DNA of 64,000 bases. It comes from an endosymbiont of Galathealinum brachiosum (lineage in GTDB: Bacteria; Pseudomonadota; Gammaproteobacteria; SZUA-229). A model generated the notes under the pieces. That model did not search any database, was not told the DNA's origin, and saw nothing but the letters and a program-made list of their open reading frames with translations. Positions 29,476 through 37,921 of this stretch are shown here, piece after piece; position 1 is the first letter of the stretch; each line of letters opens with the position of its first letter. Position numbers and translations under genes: made by a program. Location: positions 1 to 64,000 of the forward strand of contig QFXC01000008.1 in NCBI GenBank assembly GCA_003349885.1. The letters run 5' to 3'.

Positions 29476-30495
29476 ATGCCTGAATCCCCAATTATTGCTA
29501 TTGATGCCATGGGTGGTGATATCGGCCCGGAAGTAACTGTTGCAGCTGCTGGTCGAATACTCAAACAGCGTCAGGACGTTAAGCTCATCCTTGTCGGTCT
29601 CGAAGACAAGATTAAAGCTGAATTATCCAGACTTAATTTACAGACATCTGATCGGTTGATGATCCATCATGCCTCAGAACTGGTTGGAATGGCTGAAGCA
29701 CCTGCTCTTGCGCTTAGAAAAAAGAAAGATTCATCAATGCGAGTTGCCATTAACCTTGTCAATGAAGGTAAGGCGAATGCTGCTGTAAGTGCTGGTAATA
29801 CAGGCGCTTTGATGGCGACGGCTAAATTTGTATACAAAACACTGCCCGGAATTGATCGTCCCGCTATTATGACAACCCTGCCTAATACGAAAGGTCATAC
29901 TCATATGCTTGACCTGGGTGCGAATGTTGATTCCAGTGCCGAAAGTCTGTTTCAGTTTGCTGTAATGGGTTCAGTGACGGCATCTGCTGTAGACAATGTA
30001 GAAAACCCACGTGTGGGTTTATTAAATGTTGGTGCTGAATCTATGAAAGGTAATGCTCAGGTTAAAGCTGCAGAACCTTTATTACAGAATAGTGACCTTA
30101 ATTACATTGGCTTTGTAGAAGGTGACGATATTTATAACGGTTCGGTGGATGTGGTAGTCTGTGACGGGTTTGTGGGTAATGTATCACTTAAAAGTGCCGA
30201 AGGTGTTGCTAAGATGATAGGTCACTTCATGAAGCAGGAGTTTAAGCGTAATTTGCTTACCAAAGTTATTGGCTTAATCGCCATGCCTGTTCTGAAGTCG
30301 TTTAAACAGCGAGTTGATCATAGACGATATAATGGTGCGAGTTTGTTAGGTTTAAAGCAAATTATCATTAAAAGTCATGGTGGAGCGGATGAATATGCTT
30401 TTGGTAATGCAATAAATGTTGCTATTTTAGAAGCAGAAAAATCAGTGCCTCAATGTATCGAAAGTCACCTTGGTGATTTGTTACAAAATAAATAG
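29476..30495 (+). CDS. plsX: Phosphate acyltransferase PlsX
   Basis: Converts acyl-ACP to acyl-phosphate for phospholipid synthesis. The 339 residues start [19 protein letters not shown] and include [13 protein letters not shown] near 104, [12 protein letters not shown] near 193 and [13 protein letters not shown] near 226, all family signatures. Start ATG after TTAGAGAC. It precedes fabH by 73 bases. Confidence 0.96.
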   Translation: MPESPIIAIDAMGGDIGPEVTVAAAGRILKQRQDVKLILVGLEDKIKAELSRLNLQTSDRLMIHHASELVGMAEAPALALRKKKDSSMRVAINLVNEGKANAAVSAGNTGALMATAKFVYKTLPGIDRPAIMTTLPNTKGHTHMLDLGANVDSSAESLFQFAVMGSVTASAVDNVENPRVGLLNVGAESMKGNAQVKAAEPLLQNSDLNYIGFVEGDDIYNGSVDVVVCDGFVGNVSLKSAEGVAKMIGHFMKQEFKRNLLTKVIGLIAMPVLKSFKQRVDHRRYNGASLLGLKQIIIKSHGGADEYAFGNAINVAILEAEKSVPQCIESHLGDLLQNK

Positions 30496-30568
30496 ATTTT
30501 AGAGGTCTCTCTTAAAAGATCTTAATTAACAGGATTGAACGCCTGTCTTAAACACAAGAGCAAATATT

Positions 30569-31537
30569 TTGAAAAATGCACGAATTACTGGAACCGGAAG
30601 TTATTTACCTGAACGCATTATGACTAATGCGGATATGGAAAAAATTGTAGATACTACAGATCAATGGATTCAGGATCGTACGGGCATTAAACAAAGACAT
30701 ATAGCTGCAGATGATCAAACAACCTGTGATCTTGCAGAGCAGGCTGCAATAAAAGCAATGGAAGCTGCGGGCGTAACTAAAGATGATATCGATCTTATTA
30801 TTGTCGCAACTACAACGCCTGATCAGGTGTTTCCAAGTGTTGCCTGTTTACTACAGAAAAAACTCGATATACACGGTTGTTGTGCATTTGATGTTCAGGC
30901 GGTCTGTACTGGTTTTGTTTATGCGTTAGGCATTGCGGATAACTTTATAAAAGCGGGGACTTCTAAGTGTGCGTTGGTTATCGGGGCAGAAACACTCTCC
31001 AGAATACTTGACTGGACTGATCGTGGAACCTGTGTGTTATTTGGAGATGGTGCCGGCGCAGTTATTGTTGAAGCGAGTGAAAAACCGGGTATTTTGTCTT
31101 CACATCTTCATGCCGATGGCAGTTATGAGCATTTATTGAATGTTCCAAATGGAATTTCGAAAAATCAGGACCGATTTAGAGCAGAGGGTGCACATATCAC
31201 CATGAAAGGAAATGAAGTTTTCAAGATGGCGGTAAACACATTGGGGCGCATTGTTGATGAAACACTTCAGGCTAACAATATGCAGAAATCAGATATTAAC
31301 TGGCTGGTACCTCATCAGGCAAATATTCGAATTATTAATGCCACAGGTAAAAAGCTGGGCTTAAATCCTGATCATGTTGTTGCTACAGTAGATAAACATG
31401 GTAATACTTCTGCTGCATCAGTTCCATTGGCATTAGATACTGCGGTAAGAGATGGTCGAATAAAAGAGGGTGAAGTTGTCATGCTGGAAGCATTTGGTGG
31501 TGGTTTTACCTGGGGTGCTGCACTGGTACAGTGGTAA
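30569..31537 (+). CDS. fabH: Beta-ketoacyl-ACP synthase III
   Basis: Starts fatty acid synthesis by condensing acetyl-CoA with malonyl-ACP. The 322 residues carry the catalytic triad C113 (AVCTGF), H249 (VPHQAN) and N279 (HGNTSAAS). The start is a TTG: the next in-frame ATG is 19 codons in and would remove the conserved [12 protein letters not shown] start. The stop overlaps the next gene (TAATG). The usual downstream fabD, fabG and acpP are not here. Confidence 0.95.
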   Translation: MKNARITGTGSYLPERIMTNADMEKIVDTTDQWIQDRTGIKQRHIAADDQTTCDLAEQAAIKAMEAAGVTKDDIDLIIVATTTPDQVFPSVACLLQKKLDIHGCCAFDVQAVCTGFVYALGIADNFIKAGTSKCALVIGAETLSRILDWTDRGTCVLFGDGAGAVIVEASEKPGILSSHLHADGSYEHLLNVPNGISKNQDRFRAEGAHITMKGNEVFKMAVNTLGRIVDETLQANNMQKSDINWLVPHQANIRIINATGKKLGLNPDHVVATVDKHGNTSAASVPLALDTAVRDGRIKEGEVVMLEAFGGGFTWGAALVQW

Positions 31538-31917
31538 TGAATTTCGAGGGTATAATCCCTGTTATTCAGTGCCAGAATATCGAAAAAACGCTGGATTTTT
31601 ATCAGCAGGCTTTTCGATATATTATAATTAATAAAACAGAAAACGATACAGGCCTGCAATGGGCTTATATTAAATCAGATAATACGTATCTGATGTTGCA
31701 AAAAAGCATAAATTCAGCAGAATCAGCCCTCATTGATAAAATCATATTACATTACTATACTTCTGATGTAACAGCTCAGCACCAGTTTATGGCCGCTAGA
31801 GGGTTTAACGTTGGTGATATGGAAGACACAGCGTATTATATAAGACAGTTTTATATTAAAGATCCTGAGGGAAATAAGATTGCAGTAGGGCAAGATTTAA
31901 AAAATAAGCAATCATGA
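31537..31917 (+). CDS. VOC-family (glyoxalase/bleomycin-resistance fold) protein
   Basis: Protein of 126 residues from the ATG at 31537, which overlaps the fabH stop (TAATG). The PVIQCQNIEKTLDFYQQAF start and the FYIKDPEGNKIAVGQ end are typical of vicinal-oxygen-chelate proteins. A late Glu (PEGN) could be a metal ligand, but the substrate is unknown. Its coupling to fabH is unusual; the family is common but this position is not standard. Confidence 0.75.
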   Translation: MNFEGIIPVIQCQNIEKTLDFYQQAFRYIIINKTENDTGLQWAYIKSDNTYLMLQKSINSAESALIDKIILHYYTSDVTAQHQFMAARGFNVGDMEDTAYYIRQFYIKDPEGNKIAVGQDLKNKQS

Positions 31918-31952
31918 TGTTTTAATTAAACCAGTGTAATTAGAGAGTATTT

Positions 31953-32300
31953 ATGAATAAATTTACTAAAGTATTAGTTGTATCGTCAATTTTGGCTAAC
32001 CTGTCTGCCTGTGCGGCATTTACAGAAGTATCTTCCAGTACTAGTTCAACTTCAGATGCTGTCACACCTGATGTAACACTAAATGAATTCGTTAATAAAC
32101 GTTATGTTGCAATTCGACATGATGCAGCGAATGGTGGCGGTGAAAATCTTGATGCACTTGCTCAGTTATTAGGTGAAAAAGATAAAAGTGCTTTCGCTGA
32201 TCGAATGCAAACAAACTTTGATAGTATTTTTAAGAATATAGATCAGCCATCAGAAATTCTGGTTAGAATTGAGTTGCAGATGGATATCAAAAAGAGTTAA
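31953..32300 (+). CDS. Small lipoprotein, DUF3015-like
   Basis: A 115-residue predicted lipoprotein with signal MNKFTKVLVVSSILANLSAC (lipid cysteine 20) and a Ser/Thr-rich linker. The core GGGENLDALAQLLGEKDKS followed by FADRMQTNFDSIF resembles the C-terminal part of DUF3015 proteins. That assignment is from memory of the pattern and is tentative. It lies 35 bases after the VOC gene and ends at a strong terminator. Confidence 0.6.
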   Translation: MNKFTKVLVVSSILANLSACAAFTEVSSSTSSTSDAVTPDVTLNEFVNKRYVAIRHDAANGGGENLDALAQLLGEKDKSAFADRMQTNFDSIFKNIDQPSEILVRIELQMDIKKS

Positions 32301-32314
32301 GTAGTATTTTAGGG

Positions 32315-32351
32315 CCCGGCGGCATAAAAAATTATGCCGCTTTCGGGTTTT
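32315..32351 (+). terminator. Terminator after the small lipoprotein gene
   Basis: GCGGCATAA / TTATGCCGC, a 9-bp perfect stem with an AAAA loop (32319-32340). It is flanked by CCCG/CGGG that can extend the helix across a TTT bulge, then followed by TTTTGTG. Confidence 0.8.
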
Positions 32352-32419
32352 GTGTATGTTTCTGTCATACGCATAAAATGCCCTTAAAGTATAACGCAGT
32401 GTAATTAAGGGAGTGGGCA

Positions 32420-34129
32420 TTGTTTAAATTTCAACAAGATGAAAATGCAAAGAGTGCAAATCAGTATCTAGATCAGGATATTAATCGAGGTCTGGCATTA
32501 CTCGTCCTGATCACAGTATCAATTGTTGGTACAAGCTGGTTGTTTTCATTACCTGTTTACTTCGATATAAAAATTGCAGCACAGATACTTCCGGTTCTGT
32601 TCTCATTAACTTTATTATTCACTGTCACTAAAATACAGCATCCGTTATTTAATAAAATTGCACCTGTATTCGCATATTTATTTGTATTTTTCAGCTGGTC
32701 TTATGTGATTTTTCTAAATTCAAATCTTAGCCCTGTTGAGCTTGATTCGAGTGCTATTAAGAGCGCTTTAGGCGTTCAGTATTTAGGGGCTTCTTATTCT
32801 GTTTATCTTCTTGGTTTGTGTTTTTTGATATTCTGGTTAGGTCGTTATTTTAAATATAGTCTTTATTTGTCATTAGTTTCTGTAGCTTCACTGGTCACGC
32901 TTTTGTTGTTGTTTACGGATGCTGAAATTCTATATTTGCTGGCACTTGTCTTGTTGTTTGTTTCAAGCGCTGTGTTTTCTGCGGTAAGTTTATCAGGCAT
33001 TCAAACTGATGTGAGTGAAACGGATATTCAGACATATAATGAGTCTATTGAAGATACACCTACAGACGATTACTTTCTTCCTTCTGAATTAAAAGAACGA
33101 GAAATTAAACCTGAATTAGATATAAATACTTTGCCTTTAAATGAGGCATCTATCACCCATGACTGGGAATTAATATTAAGAGAGCTTCACACGGAGTTGA
33201 AAAATACAACTGATGTTGATCAGCTGTTTAAAAGCATGCTTATTTTTTTACACGGTGCGATGGAGTTTGATGCCGCAGCTGTGGGAATGCTTCAGGATAA
33301 AAGTATCAGGAAGATTGCTTCTTTAGGTGATGATGAGTATTTACATGCAAAAGCACTTAACTGGACTAATCAGAGAGTTAAAGAGATCTTTTCCCTGCGT
33401 GAACCTAAGTTAAGTACTCAAACGCATTTGAGTGCGGATACTGAAAGTGTTACAGATCCAATGCATCGTCTGGATATACCTGTTATTTCAAATAATAAAG
33501 TGGTTGGTCTGGTCACTCTTTTTAGAGATGAATTTGTATTCGATATACATGATGTAAAGCTTGCTGCAAGTATTGTTTTTCATAGCATGATTGCATTGAG
33601 GCAGGCTCGCTTACAGGATGAGATAAAACGTTTATCTAGTTCATCGGCAGAATCGAAGTTGACACTTTACAGTCGTGAACAGTTTGTCACTAAAGTTAAA
33701 CCGGTATTTGAAAAGCTATCCAGGCCTCGCGAGTGTTCCCTGTTTATAATTGAGCTTGATAATCTGGATTCCGTGATAGATACCCAGGGTAGAGATGCGG
33801 GTGCTCTGTTATTTAAGTCTGCATCTAAAATTGTGATGTCGCATTTAAATCAATGTGATGTGTTTGGGCGTTATGGTAAAGAAGGGTTTATTGTTCTGCT
33901 GGATGAAACCGATTTGATGCATGCAAAAGAAATAGCAGAGAAAATAAGAGTTAAAGTTTCACAGTTGAAATTAACATATCAGGATAATGTTCTGTCTACA
34001 ACAGTTAGTATTGGTTTAACAATTGTTTCAGACCCGGATGAAGGTTTGCCTTCATTAATGCGTAAAGCAGATATGGGTTTGTTTGTAGCAAAAGAAAATG
34101 GTAGCAACACAATAAAAGTGAGTTTGTGA
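32420..34129 (+). CDS. Membrane GAF-GGDEF protein with degenerate GGDEF site
   Basis: A 569-residue protein with five or six N-terminal membrane segments (about 25-195), a GAF-like sensory domain (about 245-395) and a C-terminal GGDEF-fold domain (about 418-569). The active loop reads GKEGF (486-490) in place of GG(D/E)EF, so diguanylate cyclase activity is doubtful. ARKADMGLFVAKENG-type residues near the end fit the fold. The start appears to be TTG after AAGGGAG; no in-frame ATG gives a full N-terminus. It converges with the sigma54 activator gene. Confidence 0.82.
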   Translation: MFKFQQDENAKSANQYLDQDINRGLALLVLITVSIVGTSWLFSLPVYFDIKIAAQILPVLFSLTLLFTVTKIQHPLFNKIAPVFAYLFVFFSWSYVIFLNSNLSPVELDSSAIKSALGVQYLGASYSVYLLGLCFLIFWLGRYFKYSLYLSLVSVASLVTLLLLFTDAEILYLLALVLLFVSSAVFSAVSLSGIQTDVSETDIQTYNESIEDTPTDDYFLPSELKEREIKPELDINTLPLNEASITHDWELILRELHTELKNTTDVDQLFKSMLIFLHGAMEFDAAAVGMLQDKSIRKIASLGDDEYLHAKALNWTNQRVKEIFSLREPKLSTQTHLSADTESVTDPMHRLDIPVISNNKVVGLVTLFRDEFVFDIHDVKLAASIVFHSMIALRQARLQDEIKRLSSSSAESKLTLYSREQFVTKVKPVFEKLSRPRECSLFIIELDNLDSVIDTQGRDAGALLFKSASKIVMSHLNQCDVFGRYGKEGFIVLLDETDLMHAKEIAEKIRVKVSQLKLTYQDNVLSTTVSIGLTIVSDPDEGLPSLMRKADMGLFVAKENGSNTIKVSL

Positions 34130-34140
34130 TTAACAGCTGT

Positions 34141-35490
34141 TTATACGGAAATATTATATTTCTGAATCCATCTCCATAAAGTTGTTCGATTAACGCCGAG
34201 TATTTTTGCAGCTTCTGCTTTGTTTCCGTTACAGCTTTGCATGGCGTTTTGTATTTCATTTATGGTGTTTTCTTCATCGTCTGAAATTTTTATATACGTA
34301 TTCATATCGGAACAGTATTCGCGAATATCCTGAGGCAGGCTTTCCGGAAAGACAATGCCGTCTTTAGCGCAGATAATTCCATGTTCTACCGCATTTTCAA
34401 GTTCACGTACATTTCCCGGCCATGGGTAGTCCATCATCATTCTCATTGAGTCCTGATTGCACTTCATATTATTCGGATAACCTCTGTCGCAAAGTTGAGC
34501 GCAGAAATGTTCTATCAAAACTGGAATATCTCCAGGTCTGTCTCGAAGAGAAGGCACTGTTAGGGCTATTACAGCCAGACGGTAATATAAATCAGCGCGA
34601 AATTTTCCACTATCGACCATGTCTCTTAAATTTTTATTTGAAGCGGCGATAATTCGGACATCAACTTTAATGGTTTTATCTGATCCAACCATTTCAAATT
34701 CCTGTTCCTGAATGGCGCGCAATAGTTTTGCCTGAAGATGAAGTGGAATTTCTCCGACCTCATCAAGAAATAGGGTGCCTTTGTTAGCGCTTTGAAAACG
34801 ACCTAAACGATCAGAGCTGGCTCCGGTAAAAGCGCCCTTTATGTGCCCGAATAATTCAGACTCAAGTAAAGCATCAGGTATAGCCGCGCAGTTAACTTCT
34901 ATAAACGCTTCTTTGCTGCGCTGGCTTTGATTGTGTGTTAATCGTGCTAGCTGTGTTTTGCCTGTACCCGATTCACCCTGTAATAATGTAAAGGCATTAG
35001 TAGGTGCTATTTGTTGTATTCGACTGATTATTTCAAGCATCTGGGGGTCTTTGCTCGAAAGTTTTGCGCCACTTGGATTGAGTACTGATTGAATATGATG
35101 AGAATCGGTCTTGTCACTAAAAAGAAGTAGTCTCTTTCGGTCTTTTGAATCTGTATCTGATATCAGACCGCTGGTTATTTCTATAACTTTATAAGTATCG
35201 CCGTGTTTAATTCTTTCTTCAAATGTAACAAAATTACCGCTAGGTTTACCAGCGGCATCAACCTCACCAGAATCAATTGCTGCTCTAAGTAATGACTTTT
35301 GAAGGTTAAATTTGCCAATATCGTTTAACTTTTCAAGTTCTGTATCTTCTTTTATATCCAGTAATTTTTTAACTGCATTATTATAAAAGAGTATTTTACC
35401 TAACTGGTCGGCAACAATAATGCCTTCGTCTATATATTGAATAACAGTTTTTGCTAAGGGGGCGAAGTCGAATTTATTTTGCTTTGTCAT
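34141..35490 (-). CDS. PAS domain sigma54-dependent transcriptional activator
   Basis: Enhancer-binding protein of 449 residues. It has an N-terminal PAS domain (about 15-130), an AAA+ domain with Walker A GESGTGKT (172-179), the sigma54-contacting GAFTGA (219-224) and Walker B LFLDEVGE. A Fis-type helix-turn-helix lies at the C-terminus (NKAEAAKILGVNRTTLWRW). There is no receiver domain, so it probably senses a ligand or redox state through PAS. It is divergent from a sigma54 promoter and palindromic sites, so it very likely controls the following gene cluster. Confidence 0.93.
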   Translation of the reverse strand: MTKQNKFDFAPLAKTVIQYIDEGIIVADQLGKILFYNNAVKKLLDIKEDTELEKLNDIGKFNLQKSLLRAAIDSGEVDAAGKPSGNFVTFEERIKHGDTYKVIEITSGLISDTDSKDRKRLLLFSDKTDSHHIQSVLNPSGAKLSSKDPQMLEIISRIQQIAPTNAFTLLQGESGTGKTQLARLTHNQSQRSKEAFIEVNCAAIPDALLESELFGHIKGAFTGASSDRLGRFQSANKGTLFLDEVGEIPLHLQAKLLRAIQEQEFEMVGSDKTIKVDVRIIAASNKNLRDMVDSGKFRADLYYRLAVIALTVPSLRDRPGDIPVLIEHFCAQLCDRGYPNNMKCNQDSMRMMMDYPWPGNVRELENAVEHGIICAKDGIVFPESLPQDIREYCSDMNTYIKISDDEENTINEIQNAMQSCNGNKAEAAKILGVNRTTLWRWIQKYNISV

Positions 35491-35548
35491 TTGAATACTT
35501 CTCGATTTTACTCTATATATTTATATCTGAACTATGAAGATAGGTTAT

Positions 35549-35575
35549 TTGCAACATATTGCAACATGTTGCAAC
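35549..35575. promoter_or_regulatory. Phased palindromic activator-binding sites (UAS)
   Basis: TTGCAAC occurs three times with starts exactly 10 bases apart (35549, 35559, 35569). Together they form a perfect 16-bp palindrome TTGCAACATGTTGCAA (35559-35574) and an imperfect overlapping one. A related ATGTTGCATGCTGCAT sits at 35631-35646. The distance of roughly 130-150 bases to the -24/-12 promoter is typical of enhancer sites for sigma54 activators, and the activator gene is adjacent. Confidence 0.75.
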
Positions 35576-35701
35576 GATTGATATCACATTTCGTGTTAAA
35601 ATCATCGTCTTAGCGGTAGGGCATCAGAATATGTTGCATGCTGCATGGAAGATTAAACAGCATATTATTTTATATGTAACAAAAACAATGGGTTATATAA
35701 A

Positions 35702-35717
35702 TGGCATATTAATTGCT
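35702..35717 (+). promoter_or_regulatory. Sigma54 (-24/-12) promoter
   Basis: TGGCAT, five bases, TTGCT: the GG and GC dinucleotides are 12 bases apart, as the RpoN consensus requires. Transcription would begin near 35728, giving a 30-base leader to the SCP2-like gene with AAGGTG as ribosome-binding site. Confidence 0.85.
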
Positions 35718-35757
35718 TGATATAAACCATTTTAAAAATGAATAAAGGTGAAAAAGA

Positions 35758-36150
35758 ATGAGTATGTTTACTGAAGAATGGATGAACAAATATAGCGAAG
35801 CCTGGAATAAAGAACCTGGTTTAGCTGATGCGCTTAAACAGATTAATTTCAACTCTGTAATCGGATATGGCCTCGACGGAGATGCAACACCTATTGGTTA
35901 TATTGATGTGCAGGATGGTCAGGTTGTTGATTCAGGCGCATATGACGGTCAGGAACTTAACTGGGACTTACGTGCAACTCAAGCTAACTGGGATAAATGG
36001 ACGAAGAAACCTCTGGGTATGATGGGTCTTGGTATGGCTTATACAACTAAAAAATTAAAATTTAATGTAGGTGATTACGGCGCGATGATTAAAGATCCTC
36101 GTATGGCTGGACCTTTCATTAAAAGCTTCGGTTTATTTGGAAAAATATAA
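35758..36150 (+). CDS. SCP2-like lipid-binding protein
   Basis: First gene behind the sigma54 promoter. The 130-residue cytoplasmic product has no signal peptide. The segment DLRATQANWDKWTKKPLGM, then KLKFNVGDYGAMIKDPRMAG and FIKSFGLFGKI, fits the SCP2 sterol-carrier fold, a hydrophobic-ligand-binding family also found in bacterial hydrocarbon and lipid metabolism. Ligand unknown. A hairpin follows it, so it may be made in excess of the downstream proteins. Confidence 0.6.
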   Translation: MSMFTEEWMNKYSEAWNKEPGLADALKQINFNSVIGYGLDGDATPIGYIDVQDGQVVDSGAYDGQELNWDLRATQANWDKWTKKPLGMMGLGMAYTTKKLKFNVGDYGAMIKDPRMAGPFIKSFGLFGKI

Positions 36151-36194
36151 CTAACCAGCTAACTACTTACGTTTAAGGATGAGCGTATTGAAAT

Positions 36195-36229
36195 AAGCTA
36201 GTTCTTTAAATTTAATAAAGAACTGGCTT
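36195..36229 (+). terminator. Intra-cluster hairpin after the SCP2-like gene
   Basis: AAGCTAGTTCTTTA / TAAAGAACTGGCTT: a 14-bp stem with one T-G wobble and a 7-base loop, 45 bases after the stop. Only a weak T-rich tail follows (GTGTTTAAAAG). It is likely a partial terminator that lowers expression of the downstream transport genes, or a 3'-end stabiliser. Confidence 0.55.
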
Positions 36230-36294
36230 GTGTTTAAAAGCAGGGAGCTATAACTTGTAAAAATGAGTTTTATAATGAGTATAAAACCGTAAAT

Positions 36295-37758
36295 ATGCCT
36301 CAGAATGTGACCATAATGAAAATGAAACGAATTTTTAAGTTAGCACTAATTTCATCACCACTTTGTATCTCTCCCGCTTTAAATGCTGCAGATACAGGTT
36401 ATTATCAGAATTTTTCTACCAATTCAGTTAATCAGCCAAACGCGAATTCACAGCAAACACAACAGGTGTTTCAGGCGCCAGCAGCTTATTACAGTCAACG
36501 ATATCAACAAAATTCTACAGGACCACAAATTGTCGCTGTTTCAAATATTAAAACCGGTGCACATGTAGTGCTTGGTGGCAGTGTTGTAGCAGATAAGGAA
36601 ATTGTGCTAACAGCACAGATTTCAGGTCGAGTTGAATACATTGCAGGTGAAGAAGGTGACTGGTTCGATGAAGGTCAGATTCTGGTTGCACTGAATCACG
36701 ATAGTATTCTTGCACAAAGAGAACAGGCAGTCGCTAACTTATATAGAACAGAAGCATCATTAGGCAATGCGAAGGTAAATTACACTAAAGAATACTGGGC
36801 GCCGCAGGCCTATCGTGATTACAACAATCAGAAGAATAAATTATATGGACCTATGCCAGCTCCAGCGGCAATGCAGGCACAGGCACCTGCAGCTCCAGCA
36901 CAACAAAGTTCAGGTATGGGTTACTTTCCAACTATGTTTGATAGATTTATGGGAATGGGTGGCAATCCTATGCCAGCTCAGGCGCAGGCTCCAGCACCGA
37001 TGCAGCAGCAACAGCCACAACAACAGCCTAAGCAGCAGGTTTTTAATCTTGAGTATCCCAATACCCAGTTGAACCCATGGATTCACCGTGATCTTGACAG
37101 ATATACAAGTGAAAATAATATGAACATGGCTAAAAGTAATATTATGGCTATGCGTTCTAAGGTAAATGAAATTGATACACATTTACGTGATGCTCGTTCA
37201 ATTAGTCCTTTTGAAGGCGTAATCGTTCAAAAGCTCGCAGAAATTGGGGATACAGTACAACGCGGTCAGTCGTTGGTTAAATACTCTGATACACGTGCAC
37301 TTCAACTAGAAGTAGAAGTCCCAGCACGACTGGTATCTTCTATTGAAGTTGGTACGGTTGTGCCTGCAAAGCTTGATGTTGGAAACACATATATTGATGT
37401 GCGTGTAGTTCAGATCTTTCCTACAGCCAATAAGCAGAGGCATACAGTAACTGTTAAGTTTGAATTACCAGAAGGCGCACCTGGTGCACCGGGTATGTAT
37501 GCTGAGGTTATGGTTCCTGATTTAAATACACCAATAAACAGCATGCCTGTAATACCTTCATCATCTATTGTTCATCGAGGAAGTTTACCTGCAGTTTTCG
37601 TTCTAAATAATGAAAACAAGGCTGAGCTAAGGCTCGTTAGGCTTGGGGATCAGGTAGATAATCAACATGTAGCTGTTCTTGCAGGTGTTCAACCGGGTGA
37701 AAATATTTTTGCTCACCCGCATCCGGGTATGAGATCCGGATGGACGTTAGAACAATAA
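36295..37758 (+). CDS. RND-type periplasmic adaptor (membrane fusion protein)
   Basis: Adaptor that would link the RND permease to an outer-membrane channel. The 487 residues start with a signal peptide cut near PALNA; the ATGs at 36316 and 36322 are alternative starts. A lipoyl-type half-motif (TAQISGRVEYIAGEEGDWFDEG) lies near 102, with the partner half (ISPFEGVIVQKLAEIGDTV) near 302. The alpha-hairpin between them carries an unusual Ala/Pro/Gln-rich low-complexity insert (about 180-252). A beta-barrel domain follows. No outer-membrane channel gene is in the cluster. Confidence 0.85.
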   Translation: MPQNVTIMKMKRIFKLALISSPLCISPALNAADTGYYQNFSTNSVNQPNANSQQTQQVFQAPAAYYSQRYQQNSTGPQIVAVSNIKTGAHVVLGGSVVADKEIVLTAQISGRVEYIAGEEGDWFDEGQILVALNHDSILAQREQAVANLYRTEASLGNAKVNYTKEYWAPQAYRDYNNQKNKLYGPMPAPAAMQAQAPAAPAQQSSGMGYFPTMFDRFMGMGGNPMPAQAQAPAPMQQQQPQQQPKQQVFNLEYPNTQLNPWIHRDLDRYTSENNMNMAKSNIMAMRSKVNEIDTHLRDARSISPFEGVIVQKLAEIGDTVQRGQSLVKYSDTRALQLEVEVPARLVSSIEVGTVVPAKLDVGNTYIDVRVVQIFPTANKQRHTVTVKFELPEGAPGAPGMYAEVMVPDLNTPINSMPVIPSSSIVHRGSLPAVFVLNNENKAELRLVRLGDQVDNQHVAVLAGVQPGENIFAHPHPGMRSGWTLEQ

Positions 37759-37795
37759 GCGACGGCACACGATAAACGCATTGCATATCTGTGAT

Positions 37796-37875
37796 ATTTC
37801 ATCATTAAACGGATTGTTTAATTACCAGAGCTTCTGGACGGTAGTCTTCGCCCTGGTAAATACAACTGATGAAAT
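37796..37875 (+). ncRNA. Candidate structured leader RNA (three-way junction)
   Basis: Between the adaptor and permease genes. Stem P1 pairs ATTTCATCA (37796-37804) with TGATGAAAT (37867-37875). Inside it, P2 pairs TTAAAC (37805-37810) with GTTTAA (37816-37821), and P3 pairs TTACCAG (37822-37828) with CTGGTAA (37853-37859). P1-P2 and P2-P3 join with no unpaired bases, allowing coaxial stacking; 7 bases join P3 back to P1. It ends 46 bases before the permease start, so it could be a cis-regulatory element or processing site. No known family is recognised. Confidence 0.45.
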
Positions 37876-37921
37876 TAGTGCAGTAAAAATAAGCTGGAAA
37901 ATAATTAACTGAGTTACCAAC

